Below the pieces are notes generated by a model, which was not told the DNA's origin, did not search any database, and saw nothing but the letters and a program-made list of their open reading frames with translations. Source: Sediminihabitans luteus (lineage in GTDB: Bacteria; Actinomycetota; Actinomycetes; Actinomycetales; Cellulomonadaceae). From it: a DNA stretch of 64,000 bases. Of the stretch, positions 11,630-21,104 are shown in pieces. Each line of letters starts with the position of its first letter. Position 1 is the stretch's first letter. A program made the translations under genes and the position numbers. The stretch lies in assembly GCF_002797595.1 (NCBI RefSeq), contig NZ_PGFE01000001.1:434001-498000 (forward strand), in the 5' to 3' direction.

Positions 11630-13261
11630 TCAGGCGATGCGCAGCGCCCGCGCGACGCGCAACCCCACGGCCACGAGGTCGGCGCGCAGCGCCGCGTCGA
11701 GGCCGTCGCCCTCGAGCACCCCGCGCACCGCGCTCCCGCCACGACGCACCACGACGGTCGACGGCACGGTCACGGCCTCGACCCCCGCACGCCCGAGCAG
11801 GCGCCCGGTCCCTGCCCCGGCGCCCGCGGCGACCTCGACGGACGCGGGCGCACCGGCCGCCCCGCTCGCCGCGACCGTCACGGTCGGGGCGTCCACGTGC
11901 ACGGCGATGCGCCGCGCCCGGGCGACGTCCCCCGCGACCACGGACACGCGCGCGGGCGGCACCACGGCGTCCCGGCCGAGCAGCGCGACCGCGGCCGCGT
12001 CGTCCGGCACGCGGTCGACCACGACGACGGGGCCGTCCGTGACCTCCAGGCGCACGCGCGCGTCCGGGGCCACGCGGTCCAGCACGGTCGGGGCGTAGGC
12101 CAAAGGTGCGACGTCGAGCCGGTGCACGGCGCCGGCGAGCACCCGCGCTCCCCCGCCGATCGCGTCCTCGACCTGGGCGACCACCCGGGTGAGGTCCTGC
12201 TCGGTCGGCAGCGACCCGACGTCCGCGGTGTAGTCGAGACCCGTGCCCTGCCGCAGGCCGCGCACGTCCTCGCCGAACGCGGCGAGGAACGCGTCGGCGA
12301 CGTCCTCGTGCACGACGATCCGCTCGACCCGGCCGCCCGGGCCGGCAGCACCCGTGAAGCACGCGCGCACCGCGACGCGCGCGGCCGCCGACGGGTCGGC
12401 GTCCGCCGCGACGTACATCGAGTTCTGGGTGTCGGGCAGCGCGGTCACGCCGGACCACCGCCGCGCGGCGTCGGCCGCGAGCTCGCGCGCGTCGGCGTCG
12501 GCGCCGCGCACCACGAGGTGGTCGACCGCCGCCGCGAGGGCCGCCACGACGTGCTCGTCGCCCGCGACGACCTGCACGAGCCCGGACGGGAGCCCCGCCT
12601 CCTCGAGCAACGTCACGAGCCACAGCGCCGAGAGCGTGCACTGCGGGTCGGGTCGCAGCACCACCCCGTTGCCCGCGACGAGCGCGGGCGCGAGGGCGTC
12701 CACGAGCTGGGCCAGCGGCGCCGTGCGCCCCGTGAGGACGCCGACGACGCCCGCCGGGCGGCGTCGCGTGCGCGAGCTCGCGAGCACCGCGCTCGCGCGG
12801 CGCGTGCGCAGGTAGCGCGTGCCGCGCAGCCCGTAGTGCCGCACCACGCCGACCGCGTGCGCGACCTCGTCGACCGCGGCCGCGCGCGCGACGCCGCACT
12901 CCATCTGCAGCAGGTCGAGCACGGTCGACTGGCGTTCGAGCAGCAGGTCGGACCCCCGCAGGAGCACCGCGGTGCGCTCGCGCGCGCCGCGCGCGGCCCA
13001 GGCCCGGTGCGCCCCGCGCACGTGCGCGACGGCCGCGCGCGCGTCGTCGGCCGACGACAGCGGGAACGTCGCGAGCGGCGCGCCCGTGAAGGCGAGCGTG
13101 CTCGTGCGGGTGCCAGAGTCCTGCCCGCTCGCGAGGCGCCGCAGCCAGGGGGCGACGACGCACGGCTCGAGCGCGAACGCCGCGGCCGGGTCGTCGGGGT
13201 CGAGAGGTCCGGCCGCCCCCGGCGTCGTGCGGTCCCCCTGCAGAGCGTCCTCGCTGGTCAT
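11630..13261 (-). CDS. aldehyde dehydrogenase-fold protein without catalytic residues (putative pseudoenzyme)
   Basis: The 543 residues align with the ALDH superfamily, nearest in style to succinate-semialdehyde dehydrogenases: RTAVLLRGSDLLLER, the region before VAGNGVVLRPDPQCTLSAL, and the block ending GGRVERIVVHEDVADAF. At the position of the catalytic cysteine (normally GQ.C followed by ..ER..VHE) the sequence reads AGPGGRVERI, with no cysteine, and the usual ELGGKNP block carrying the general-base glutamate reads LPDTQNS. Both catalytic residues are therefore gone. The frame is intact over full length, so it is not an obvious wreck. ATG 13261 is preceded by TAGCCT seven bases upstream. 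A regulatory or binding role is possible but unproven. Confidence 0.75.
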   Translation of the reverse strand: MTSEDALQGDRTTPGAAGPLDPDDPAAAFALEPCVVAPWLRRLASGQDSGTRTSTLAFTGAPLATFPLSSADDARAAVAHVRGAHRAWAARGARERTAVLLRGSDLLLERQSTVLDLLQMECGVARAAAVDEVAHAVGVVRHYGLRGTRYLRTRRASAVLASSRTRRRPAGVVGVLTGRTAPLAQLVDALAPALVAGNGVVLRPDPQCTLSALWLVTLLEEAGLPSGLVQVVAGDEHVVAALAAAVDHLVVRGADADARELAADAARRWSGVTALPDTQNSMYVAADADPSAAARVAVRACFTGAAGPGGRVERIVVHEDVADAFLAAFGEDVRGLRQGTGLDYTADVGSLPTEQDLTRVVAQVEDAIGGGARVLAGAVHRLDVAPLAYAPTVLDRVAPDARVRLEVTDGPVVVVDRVPDDAAAVALLGRDAVVPPARVSVVAGDVARARRIAVHVDAPTVTVAASGAAGAPASVEVAAGAGAGTGRLLGRAGVEAVTVPSTVVVRRGGSAVRGVLEGDGLDAALRADLVAVGLRVARALRIA

Positions 13262-13400
13262 GGGGCTCAGGCTACCGGTGACCACCCACGCCGCGGACGG
13301 CGCATGGCCCGGTGGGTGGACGACCGGGCGGACCTGCAGACGTCGCACGGCGTCACGGACCAGAGGCGTCACGTGCCAGACGTGTCACGCACACGACGCG

Positions 13401-13820
13401 TCACGCGGGCGCGAGGTCCTTCCCGAGCACGACGCACTCCTGGTCGGCATAGCCGAGGGCCGCGTAGAAGCCCAGCACGCGCGCGTTGGTGTCGCGCACC
13501 ATGAGCCGGGCCTTGCGCACGCCCTGCGCGGCGAGCCACCGCTCGCTCGCCTCGACCGCGGCACGGCCGAGACCCTGGCCCTGCACGGTCGGGTCCACCG
13601 CGACGTAGTACATCCAGCCGCGGTGGCCGTCGTGGCCGCACATGACCGACGCGACGACGCCGTCGCCGCCCCGGGCGACGAGCACGGTCGAGGTCGACGT
13701 CGCGCGTGCCCGCGCGACGTCGGCGTGCGGGTCGTTCCAGGGCCGGGTCAGGCCGCAGGTCTGCCACAGGGCGACGACGTGCGCGACGTCCTCGTCCGTG
13801 ATCTCGACGAACGTGACCAC
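13401..13820 (-). CDS. GNAT-family N-acetyltransferase (YpeA-like)
   Basis: This short protein of 139 residues is a GNAT acetyltransferase. The acetyl-CoA pyrophosphate-binding loop is VQGQGLGRAAVEA (Q.QG.G form) after strand GWMYYVAVDP, and the C-terminal motif NARVLGFYAALGYADQE is typical. The start is GTG 13820, one base after the guaB3 stop, so it is read from the same message. The WxTCGLTRPWNDP opening is characteristic of the YpeA group, whose substrates are mostly unknown. Coupling to guaB3 may be only positional. Confidence 0.88.
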   Translation of the reverse strand: MVTFVEITDEDVAHVVALWQTCGLTRPWNDPHADVARARATSTSTVLVARGGDGVVASVMCGHDGHRGWMYYVAVDPTVQGQGLGRAAVEASERWLAAQGVRKARLMVRDTNARVLGFYAALGYADQECVVLGKDLAPA

Positions 13821-13821
13821 G

Positions 13822-14946
13822 TCAGCGCGGCTGGTAGGGCGAGACCACGACCTCGACACGCTGGAACTCCTTGAGGTCCGAGTAGCCGGTGGTCGCCATG
13901 GCGCGACGCAGCGCGCCGACCATGTTGAGGGTGCCGTCGGCCTGGCGACCAGGACCGAACAGGACCTCCTCGAGCGTGCCCGCGGTGCCCACGTGCACGC
14001 GCTCGCCGCGCGGGAGCTGCGGGTGGTGCGCCTCGGGGCCCCAGTGCCAGCCCCGGCCGGGCGCCTCCTCGGCGCGGGCGAGGGCGGCGCCGATCATGAC
14101 GGCGTCGGCACCGCACGCGACGGCCTTGACGAGGTCGCCCGAGCGCCCGACGCCACCGTCGGCGATCACGTGCACGTAGCGGCCGCCCGACTCGTCGAGG
14201 TAGTCGCGGCGGGCCGCGGCGACGTCCGCGACGGCCGAGGCCATGGGCGCGTGGATGCCGAGCGAGACACGCGTCGTGTGCGCCGCGCCACCCCCGAACC
14301 CGACGAGCACGCCCGCCGCGCCCGTGCGCATGAGGTGCAGCGCCGCGGTGTACGTCGACGCGCCGCCCACGATCACGGGCACGTCGAGCTCGTAGATGAA
14401 GCGCTTGAGGTTGAGCGGCTCGGCGTTGCCCGAGACGTGCTCGGCCGAGACGGTCGTGCCACGGATGACGAACAGGTCGACGCCCGCGTCGATCACGGTC
14501 TGGTAGTGCTCCTGCGTGCGCTGCGGCGACAGCGCGCCCGCGACGGTCACGCCAGCGGCGCGGATCTCCTTGAGGCGCGCGGTGATGAGGTCGGCCTTGA
14601 TCGGCTCGGCGTAGACCTCCTGCATGCGGCGGGTCGCGGCCTCGGGCTCGAGCGCCGCGATCTCCGCGAGGATCGGCTCGGGCGACTCGTAGCGCGTCCA
14701 CAGGCCCTCGAGGTCGAGCACGCCGAGCCCGCCCAGACGCCCGAACTGCACCGCGGTCGCGGGGCTCATGACCGAGTCCATGGGGGCCGAGATGATCGGC
14801 AGCTCGAAGTGGTACGCGTCGATCTGCCACCCGACCGAGACGTCCTTCGGGTCGCGCGTGCGCCTCGAGGGCACCACCGCGATGTCGTCGAAGGAGTATG
14901 CGCGGCGTCCGCGCTTGCCACGGCCGATCTCGATCTCGTTGCTCAC
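13822..14946 (-). CDS. guaB3: GuaB3-family IMP dehydrogenase/GMP reductase-like protein
   Basis: This 374-residue TIM-barrel protein belongs to the IMPDH/GMPR superfamily but has no CBS domains. Conserved blocks include PIISAPMDSVMSP, GLGVLDLEGLW, GGASTYTAALHL, ADGGVGRSGDL and the C-terminal LRRAMATTGYSDLKEFQ typical of actinobacterial GuaB3. The loop that carries the catalytic cysteine in true IMPDH (GPGSICTTR) reads GFGGGAAHTTR, without cysteine; this is usual for actinobacterial GuaB3 and makes ordinary IMPDH activity doubtful. The GTG start at 14946 follows TAGGCT by six bases (leaderless pattern). It lies 2.7 kb from the canonical guaB and is followed by the GNAT gene. Confidence 0.9.
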   Translation of the reverse strand: MSNEIEIGRGKRGRRAYSFDDIAVVPSRRTRDPKDVSVGWQIDAYHFELPIISAPMDSVMSPATAVQFGRLGGLGVLDLEGLWTRYESPEPILAEIAALEPEAATRRMQEVYAEPIKADLITARLKEIRAAGVTVAGALSPQRTQEHYQTVIDAGVDLFVIRGTTVSAEHVSGNAEPLNLKRFIYELDVPVIVGGASTYTAALHLMRTGAAGVLVGFGGGAAHTTRVSLGIHAPMASAVADVAAARRDYLDESGGRYVHVIADGGVGRSGDLVKAVACGADAVMIGAALARAEEAPGRGWHWGPEAHHPQLPRGERVHVGTAGTLEEVLFGPGRQADGTLNMVGALRRAMATTGYSDLKEFQRVEVVVSPYQPR

Positions 14947-15056
14947 GGGGCCAGCCTACCGGGGGCGGCCGACGCCCGTGTCGGTGGCTCCTGGTTGTCT
15001 CGGGCACGACGGAACCGCGGCGCCAGGGCCGCACGTCGCACGAGAGGAAGTGCACC

Positions 15057-15788
15057 ATGGGCTGGACGGACGGACCGCTGATCGGCTTCGACACCGAGAC
15101 CACGGGCGTGGACGTGACCTCCGACCGCATCGTGACCGCGGCGCTCGTGCACCGCGACCCCGCGGGCGGCACGGTCGCCCGCACGTGGCTCCTCGACCCG
15201 GGCGTCGAGATCCCCGCCGAGGCTGCCGCGATCCACGGAATCACGACCGAGCACGCCCGCGCGCACGGCCGCCCGCCGGCCGACGCCCTCGACGAGATCG
15301 CCGCCGAGCTCGCGACCGCCGCGGCGCGCGGCGTGCCGGTCGTGGCCTACAACGCGGCGTTCGACCTCACGCTCCTGGACGCCGAGCTCGTCCGGCACGG
15401 CCTGCGCACGCTCCCCGAGCGCCTCGGGCACCCCGTGCGCCCCGTGGTCGACCCGCTCGTGCTCGACCGCGCGCTCGACCGCTACCGCAAGGGCAAGCGC
15501 CGCCTCGGCGACCTGTGCGAGCACTACGGCGTCCAGGCGGGCGCCGAGGGCTTGCACACCGCGGACGTCGACGTGGTCGCGACGCTCGACGTGCTCGCCG
15601 CGATCGTCGCGGTGCATGACGACGTCACCGCGCTCGACCTCGCCGCGCTGCACTCGTTCCAGATCGACGCGCACGAGACGTGGGCGCGCAGCTTCAACGC
15701 GTGGCGCGAGCGCGAGGGGCTCCCGGGACCCGGCGCGTCGCTCGAGTGGCCCACGACGTCGCGCGAGACGGTCACCCTCGGCCGCTGA
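15057..15788 (+). CDS. DEDDh 3'-5' exonuclease (DnaQ-like)
   Basis: This 243-residue protein carries the four acidic residues and histidine of DEDDh exonucleases: FDTETTG (residues 11-17), YNAAFDLTLL near residue 100, and LHTADVDVVAT near residue 165. It resembles stand-alone epsilon-like exonucleases of Actinobacteria, which act in DNA repair or proofreading. The C-terminal 50 residues (SFQIDAHETWARSFNAW...) are a conserved actinobacterial extension. ATG 15057 has GAGAGGAAG seven bases upstream. It is divergent from guaB3 and monocistronic, followed by a repeat-rich spacer. Confidence 0.9.
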   Translation: MGWTDGPLIGFDTETTGVDVTSDRIVTAALVHRDPAGGTVARTWLLDPGVEIPAEAAAIHGITTEHARAHGRPPADALDEIAAELATAAARGVPVVAYNAAFDLTLLDAELVRHGLRTLPERLGHPVRPVVDPLVLDRALDRYRKGKRRLGDLCEHYGVQAGAEGLHTADVDVVATLDVLAAIVAVHDDVTALDLAALHSFQIDAHETWARSFNAWREREGLPGPGASLEWPTTSRETVTLGR

Positions 15789-15851
15789 CGCGGGACCTAG
15801 GACGCGGGACGCGGGACCTAGGACGCGGGACGCGGGACGCAGGACGCGTGG
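15787..15851. repeat. short tandem repeats of GACGCGGGAC with CCTAGG
   Basis: The spacer after the exonuclease gene holds about three copies of a degenerate 17-21 base unit built from gacgcgggac and cctag. The array begins at the stop codon of the exonuclease gene and has no coding potential. Confidence 0.8.
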
Positions 15852-15941
15852 ACGACAGTTCAGGGTCCGCACTTATCTCACGGGACGAATGTCGGATCGT
15901 GCACGTCCCGTGAAGATGTCCAAGTTCGTCCCCGGTTGCCG

Positions 15942-15969
15942 TTGCGAGAACTCATCCATGAGTTAGCGT
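15942..15969 (+). promoter_or_regulatory. promoter of the XRE-MurA gene
   Basis: TTGCGA at 15942-15947 and TAGCGT at 15964-15969 are separated by 16 bases and look like sigma-70-type -35 and -10 boxes. The ATG begins six bases after the -10 box, so the transcript should be leaderless. Confidence 0.6.
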
Positions 15970-15975
15970 CCTCGC

Positions 15976-17514
15976 ATGACGATTCTCGACGACGCTCCCC
16001 AGCACCTCGCGCAGGTCGGCACGCTGATCCGCAGCGCGCGCCAGAACCAGGGGCTGACGCAGAGCCAGCTCGCGGAGCGCCTCGGCACGAGCCAGAGCGC
16101 GGTGCACCGCATCGAGCAGGGCGCGCAGAACATCAGCCTCGACATGGTCACCCGGATCAGCGAGGCGCTGTCCGCCGAGCTCATCACGCTCGGCGGCCCC
16201 AAGCACTCGCACCTGCGGGTCACCGGCGGCCGCAAGCTCTCGGGCAGCATCCGGGTCAACTCGTCCAAGAACGCGGCCGTCGCGCTGCTGTGCGCGTCGC
16301 TGCTCAACCGGGGCCGCACGACCCTGCGCGACGTCGCGCGCATCGTCGAGGTCGACCGCATCGTCGCGGTGCTCACGAGCATCGGCGTGCAGGCGACCTG
16401 GTCGCCCAACGGCCGTGACCTCGAGATCGTGCGGCCCGACCGCCTCGACCTCGCCGCGATCGACGCCGACGCCGCGCGCCGCACCCGGTCGATCATCATG
16501 TTCCTCGGCCCCCTGCTGGGCCTCGAGGACGAGTTCGCGCTCCCCTACGCGGGCGGCTGCGACCTCGGCACCCGCACGGTCGAGCCCCACATGATCGCCC
16601 TGCGGCCGTTCGGCCTGCACGTGAGCGCCGCCTCCGGGTTCTACGACGCCCGGGTCGCGAGCTCGAGCGGCGACCTGACCGTCGTGCTCACCGAGCGCGG
16701 CGACACCGTGACCGAGAACGCGATCATGGCCGCGGCCCGGCACGACGGCGTCACGACCATCCGCAACGCCAGCCCGAACTACATGGTCCAGGACCTCTGC
16801 TTCTACCTCGAGCTCCTGGGCGTGCGCATCGAGGGCATCGGCACCACGACGCTGCGCGTGCACGGCGTGACCGAGATCGACGCCGACGTCGAGTACGCCG
16901 TCTCGGAGGACCCGGTCGAGGCCATGAGCCTCCTGACCGCGGGCATCGTGACCGGCTCGGAGATCACGGTCGAGCGCGCCCCGATCGAGTTCCTCGAGAT
17001 CGAGCTCACGACGCTCACCGAGATGGGCCTGCGGTACACGCTGTCCGAGGAGTACGTCGCGCGCAACCGTCGCACGCGCCTCGTCGACATCACCGTCCAC
17101 CCGAGCGAGCTCGTCGCGCCGCTCGGCACGATCCACCCCATGCCGTTCCCCGGCCTCAACATCGACAACCTGCCGTTCTTCACCGTCATCGCGGCGTGCG
17201 CGACGGGCAGCACGCTGATCCACGACTGGGTCTACGACGGCCGGGCGATCCACCTGACCGACCTGACCCGCCTCGGCGCGAACGTGCGCCTGCTCGACGC
17301 GCACCGGCTCGACGTGACCGGGCCCACGCACTGGTCGGGCGCCGAGATCAGCTGCCCGCCGGCCCTGCGCCCCGCGGTCGTGATCCTGCTCGCGATGCTC
17401 GCCGCGAAGGGCACCTCGGTGCTGCGCAACGTCGACATCATCGCGCGCGGCTACGAGCAGCTCGCCGACCGCCTGATCGAGCTCGGCGCGCAGATCGAGA
17501 CGTTCCGCGACTGA
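15976..17514 (+). CDS. XRE helix-turn-helix domain fused to a MurA-family enolpyruvyl transferase
   Basis: This 512-residue protein joins an XRE/Cro-type DNA-binding domain (residues 17-66, LTQSQLAERLGTSQSAVHRI) to a full UDP-GlcNAc 1-carboxyvinyltransferase domain (about 78-512). The transferase keeps the KN pair near its start (SSKNAAV) and the active-site cysteine loop AGGCDLGTRTVEPH (Cys195), so catalysis is possible: transfer of enolpyruvate from PEP to UDP-GlcNAc, the first peptidoglycan step. Similar HTH-MurA fusions occur in other Actinobacteria next to a separate plain MurA. It is monocistronic, with a leaderless promoter and a strong terminator. Whether it is enzyme, regulator or both cannot be told. 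Confidence 0.85.
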   Translation: MTILDDAPQHLAQVGTLIRSARQNQGLTQSQLAERLGTSQSAVHRIEQGAQNISLDMVTRISEALSAELITLGGPKHSHLRVTGGRKLSGSIRVNSSKNAAVALLCASLLNRGRTTLRDVARIVEVDRIVAVLTSIGVQATWSPNGRDLEIVRPDRLDLAAIDADAARRTRSIIMFLGPLLGLEDEFALPYAGGCDLGTRTVEPHMIALRPFGLHVSAASGFYDARVASSSGDLTVVLTERGDTVTENAIMAAARHDGVTTIRNASPNYMVQDLCFYLELLGVRIEGIGTTTLRVHGVTEIDADVEYAVSEDPVEAMSLLTAGIVTGSEITVERAPIEFLEIELTTLTEMGLRYTLSEEYVARNRRTRLVDITVHPSELVAPLGTIHPMPFPGLNIDNLPFFTVIAACATGSTLIHDWVYDGRAIHLTDLTRLGANVRLLDAHRLDVTGPTHWSGAEISCPPALRPAVVILLAMLAAKGTSVLRNVDIIARGYEQLADRLIELGAQIETFRD

Positions 17515-17530
17515 CGCCGGCTGCCCGCGC

Positions 17531-17572
17531 ACGACGAAGCCCGGCCCTCGGACGAGGGCCGGGCTTCGTCGT
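17531..17572. terminator. bidirectional terminator between XRE-MurA gene and guaB
   Basis: A perfect 20-base inverted repeat (17531-17550 and 17553-17572) with a 2-base centre lies between two convergent genes. The arms are GC-rich in the middle and begin acgacgaag, so the hairpin can end transcription from either side. Confidence 0.85.
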
Positions 17573-17618
17573 CCGACGCCGTGCGCGGGGCGAGCCGGGA
17601 GTGCGGCCCCGCGCCCGG

Positions 17619-19157
<1,539 letters not shown>

Positions 19158-19189
19158 CTACGTCTCGTGCCGGTGGGTACGGTCCGGGT

Positions 19190-20299
19190 CTAGCGGACGG
19201 TCGCGAGCACCTCGTGCAGCAGGCCCGTGAACGTGCGCACGCGCAGCACCGTGGGGGCGAGCGGGATCTCGGCGGTCGCCTCGTCGTGCGACATGCCGAC
19301 GAAGATCGGCAGGTCCGGGTTGGCCTCGTGCACGGCGTCGACCACGTCGAGGCGCGGCATCTCGAGCGAGGTCACGGCGACCATCGCGGCGGGCCGCACC
19401 ATCGTCACGATCTCGAGCGAGCGGTGCGTGTTGGCGGGGCCGGTCACGATCTTCGCGGTCGCGTCGTGGGCCGCGAGCGCCGCGGCGAGGGCGTGCGCGG
19501 CGAGCGGGAGCCGTTCCTCGGGGGCGACGAAGATCAGCACGATCTTGCGCATGCGGCTGGGGTGGTTGGCGGGCGGGCCGCCCGCGGCGACGACGGCGTC
19601 CTCCCGCTCGCGCGTGTGGCGGCGCAGCGCGTGCAGGGTCGCGTTGGCGAGCAGGACGACGGGGTCCTCACCCGGGCCGGCGAGCACGGTGCGCTCGCCC
19701 AGGCGACGGAAGGCGGGCTCGACGAGCGAGGGCCACCAGGTGCCCGGGTCGTCGTCGGGGCCGAGGTGCAGCAGGCGGTCGCACGCGGCCTGGTCGTAGG
19801 CGATGGCCGCGTCGACGACGTCGGAGACCCCGCCGCCGGACGAGGACGCGAGCCGGACGGGGTCGCGGCGGGCGGCCCCGCCGGGCTGGGCCCCGCCCTG
19901 GACGGCGCGCAGCATCGGTCGGACGGCGGGGGGTGCGGGCTCGGCGTCGGGCTCGGGCCCGTCGTCGGCGTCGTCCGCGCCCACGCGCTCGAGCTCGGCC
20001 CACGGGTCGACCTCGCTCACGTCGGCCTCGAGCGCCGCCCCGGCGGCGTCGACGGGCGCGACGCCCTCGAGCGTGAGGCCGCGCATGACGAGGAGCCGGG
20101 CGACGTCGTCGCCCGTGTAGCGGCGGTGCGAGCCCGCGGTGTGCGCCGACGGGCCGAGCCCGTACCGGCGGTCCCACGTGCGCAGGGTGGCCGGGGCGAC
20201 GCCGAGGCGGCGGGCCACGGCGGCCACGGTGAGGGCGGGCCCGCGCGGCGCAGGGTCCACGGGTCCGCTGTTCTCGGGCGTGGACCGGGGAGGCGTCAT
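19190..20299 (-). CDS. MerR-type regulator with a C-terminal B12-binding-like fold
   Basis: The 369 residues start with a proline-rich leader, then a MerR winged helix (about residues 24-95: VAAVARRLGVAPATLRTWDRRYGLGPS, with HRRYTGDDVARL). The second half resembles the helical and Rossmann parts of B12-binding regulators such as CarH/LitR (WWPSLVEPAFRRLGERT, then MRKIVLIFVAPEERLPL and PIFVGMSHDEAT). The cobalamin-binding DxHxxG motif is not seen: the corresponding place reads AHDATAKIVTG, so the fold is probably used without B12 in the usual mode. ATG 20299 follows CACAAT by six bases. It is divergent from whiB. Confidence 0.85.
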   Translation of the reverse strand: MTPPRSTPENSGPVDPAPRGPALTVAAVARRLGVAPATLRTWDRRYGLGPSAHTAGSHRRYTGDDVARLLVMRGLTLEGVAPVDAAGAALEADVSEVDPWAELERVGADDADDGPEPDAEPAPPAVRPMLRAVQGGAQPGGAARRDPVRLASSSGGGVSDVVDAAIAYDQAACDRLLHLGPDDDPGTWWPSLVEPAFRRLGERTVLAGPGEDPVVLLANATLHALRRHTREREDAVVAAGGPPANHPSRMRKIVLIFVAPEERLPLAAHALAAALAAHDATAKIVTGPANTHRSLEIVTMVRPAAMVAVTSLEMPRLDVVDAVHEANPDLPIFVGMSHDEATAEIPLAPTVLRVRTFTGLLHEVLATVR

Positions 20300-20457
20300 G
20301 GGTCGATTGTGCCGACCGTCACCGGCACATGCCACCCCGTCCACCATGTGCGAGCAGGTCACGGGCCGTGTATGTCCGCGGGCGATCCACGCCTCCCGGA
20401 GGGCTGGCGCGATTGGGATCGATTCACCGTCGCGTGAACTTTGTCACCCGAAACCCC

Positions 20458-20486
20458 TTGAACAACTTCTGCAACGCTTGTAGGTT
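20458..20486 (+). promoter_or_regulatory. promoter of the whiB gene
   Basis: TTGAAC (20458-20463), a 17-base spacer and TAGGTT (20481-20486) form a near-consensus sigma-70-type promoter. The whiB ATG is seven bases after the -10 box, so the message is predicted to be leaderless. Confidence 0.75.
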
Positions 20487-20493
20487 GTGCGTC

Positions 20494-20784
20494 ATGACGG
20501 AGATCTCGAGGTTGCCCGGTCCGGTGATGGAGCTGTGGGAGTGGCAGTACCAGGGTTCGTGCAGGGACGTCGACGACACCCTGTTCTTCCACCCGGAGGG
20601 CGAGCGCGGCTCGACCCGCCGCCGCCGCGCGGAGGCCGCGAAGGCGATCTGCCACTCGTGCCCCGTGATGATGGAGTGCCGCGAGCAGTCGCTGCGCGTG
20701 CGCGAGCCCTACGGCGTGTGGGGCGGCCTCTCGGAGGACGAGCGCAGCGCGATCCTCGCGCAGCAGGCCGGCAAGGCCGTCTGA
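20494..20784 (+). CDS. whiB: WhiB-family iron-sulfur transcription factor, WhiB3/WhiD type
   Basis: This 96-residue regulator has the four cluster-binding cysteines (GSC...CHSCPVMMEC) and the turn GVWGGLSEDER. The opening LPGPVMELWEWQYQGSC and FFHPEGERGS closely match M. tuberculosis WhiB3 and Streptomyces WhiD rather than WhiB1 or WhiB2. Such proteins hold a [4Fe-4S] cluster, respond to redox and nitric oxide, and work with the main sigma factor. The start at ATG 20494 fits the conserved N-terminus and sits seven bases behind a good -10 box. It is divergent from the MerR-like gene; the two share a 194-base control region. Confidence 0.92.
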   Translation: MTEISRLPGPVMELWEWQYQGSCRDVDDTLFFHPEGERGSTRRRRAEAAKAICHSCPVMMECREQSLRVREPYGVWGGLSEDERSAILAQQAGKAV

Positions 20785-20795
20785 GCGTCTCCCCA

Positions 20796-20815
20796 ACCGG
20801 CCTGACCTGGCCGGT
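20796..20815 (+). terminator. hairpin just after whiB
   Basis: ACCGGCC and GGCCGGT form a 7-bp stem with a 6-base loop, starting 12 bases after the whiB stop. It lacks a U-run, as usual in high-GC bacteria. Confidence 0.5.
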
Positions 20816-21050
20816 GCAGGACCGGGGTCGGACGGCGGCACCGCCTGAGCGGCACCCCGCCTGAACAACCTCGTGACCCACCCTGAACAACTCGCTCCAG
20901 CCTGCACCAGGTCGTCAGCGACAGCACGACCCTCCAGACGCAACGGGGGCTGCGTCCGTCAGAGGTACCCGTTGGTCCGACGCACGCGCGGCGCGGCCCG
21001 GTCAGCCGGCGAGGTGATCGCCGCTCGACCGCCCGCGCGCACGCCGGACG
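20816..21050. other. non-coding spacer between whiB and the groES terminator
   Basis: Apart from the flanking hairpins I see no gene, tRNA or small RNA signature in this part of the 320-base spacer. A short phrase, cctgaacaac followed by a repeat of tgaacaac, occurs twice about 20 bases apart (20862-20890). Confidence 0.5.
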
Positions 21051-21088
21051 ACGAAGGCCCCCCGACCTCACGGTCGGGGGGCCTTCGT
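21051..21088. terminator. bidirectional terminator between whiB and groES
   Basis: A perfect 17-bp stem (21051-21067 with 21072-21088) with loop TCAC and six consecutive G:C pairs lies between the convergent whiB and groES genes. It ends groES transcription 17 bases after its stop, so groEL is not co-transcribed. Confidence 0.85.
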
Positions 21089-21104
21089 GCTGCGCGGGAG
21101 CTTG

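Noticed and set aside
13822-14946. Calling this gene a second true IMP dehydrogenase
   Set aside because: The catalytic cysteine loop is absent and CBS domains are missing; it fits GuaB3 instead.
20785-21104. Possible tRNA or small RNA gene in the whiB-groES spacer
   Set aside because: No T-arm or anticodon-arm pattern; only terminator hairpins are seen.
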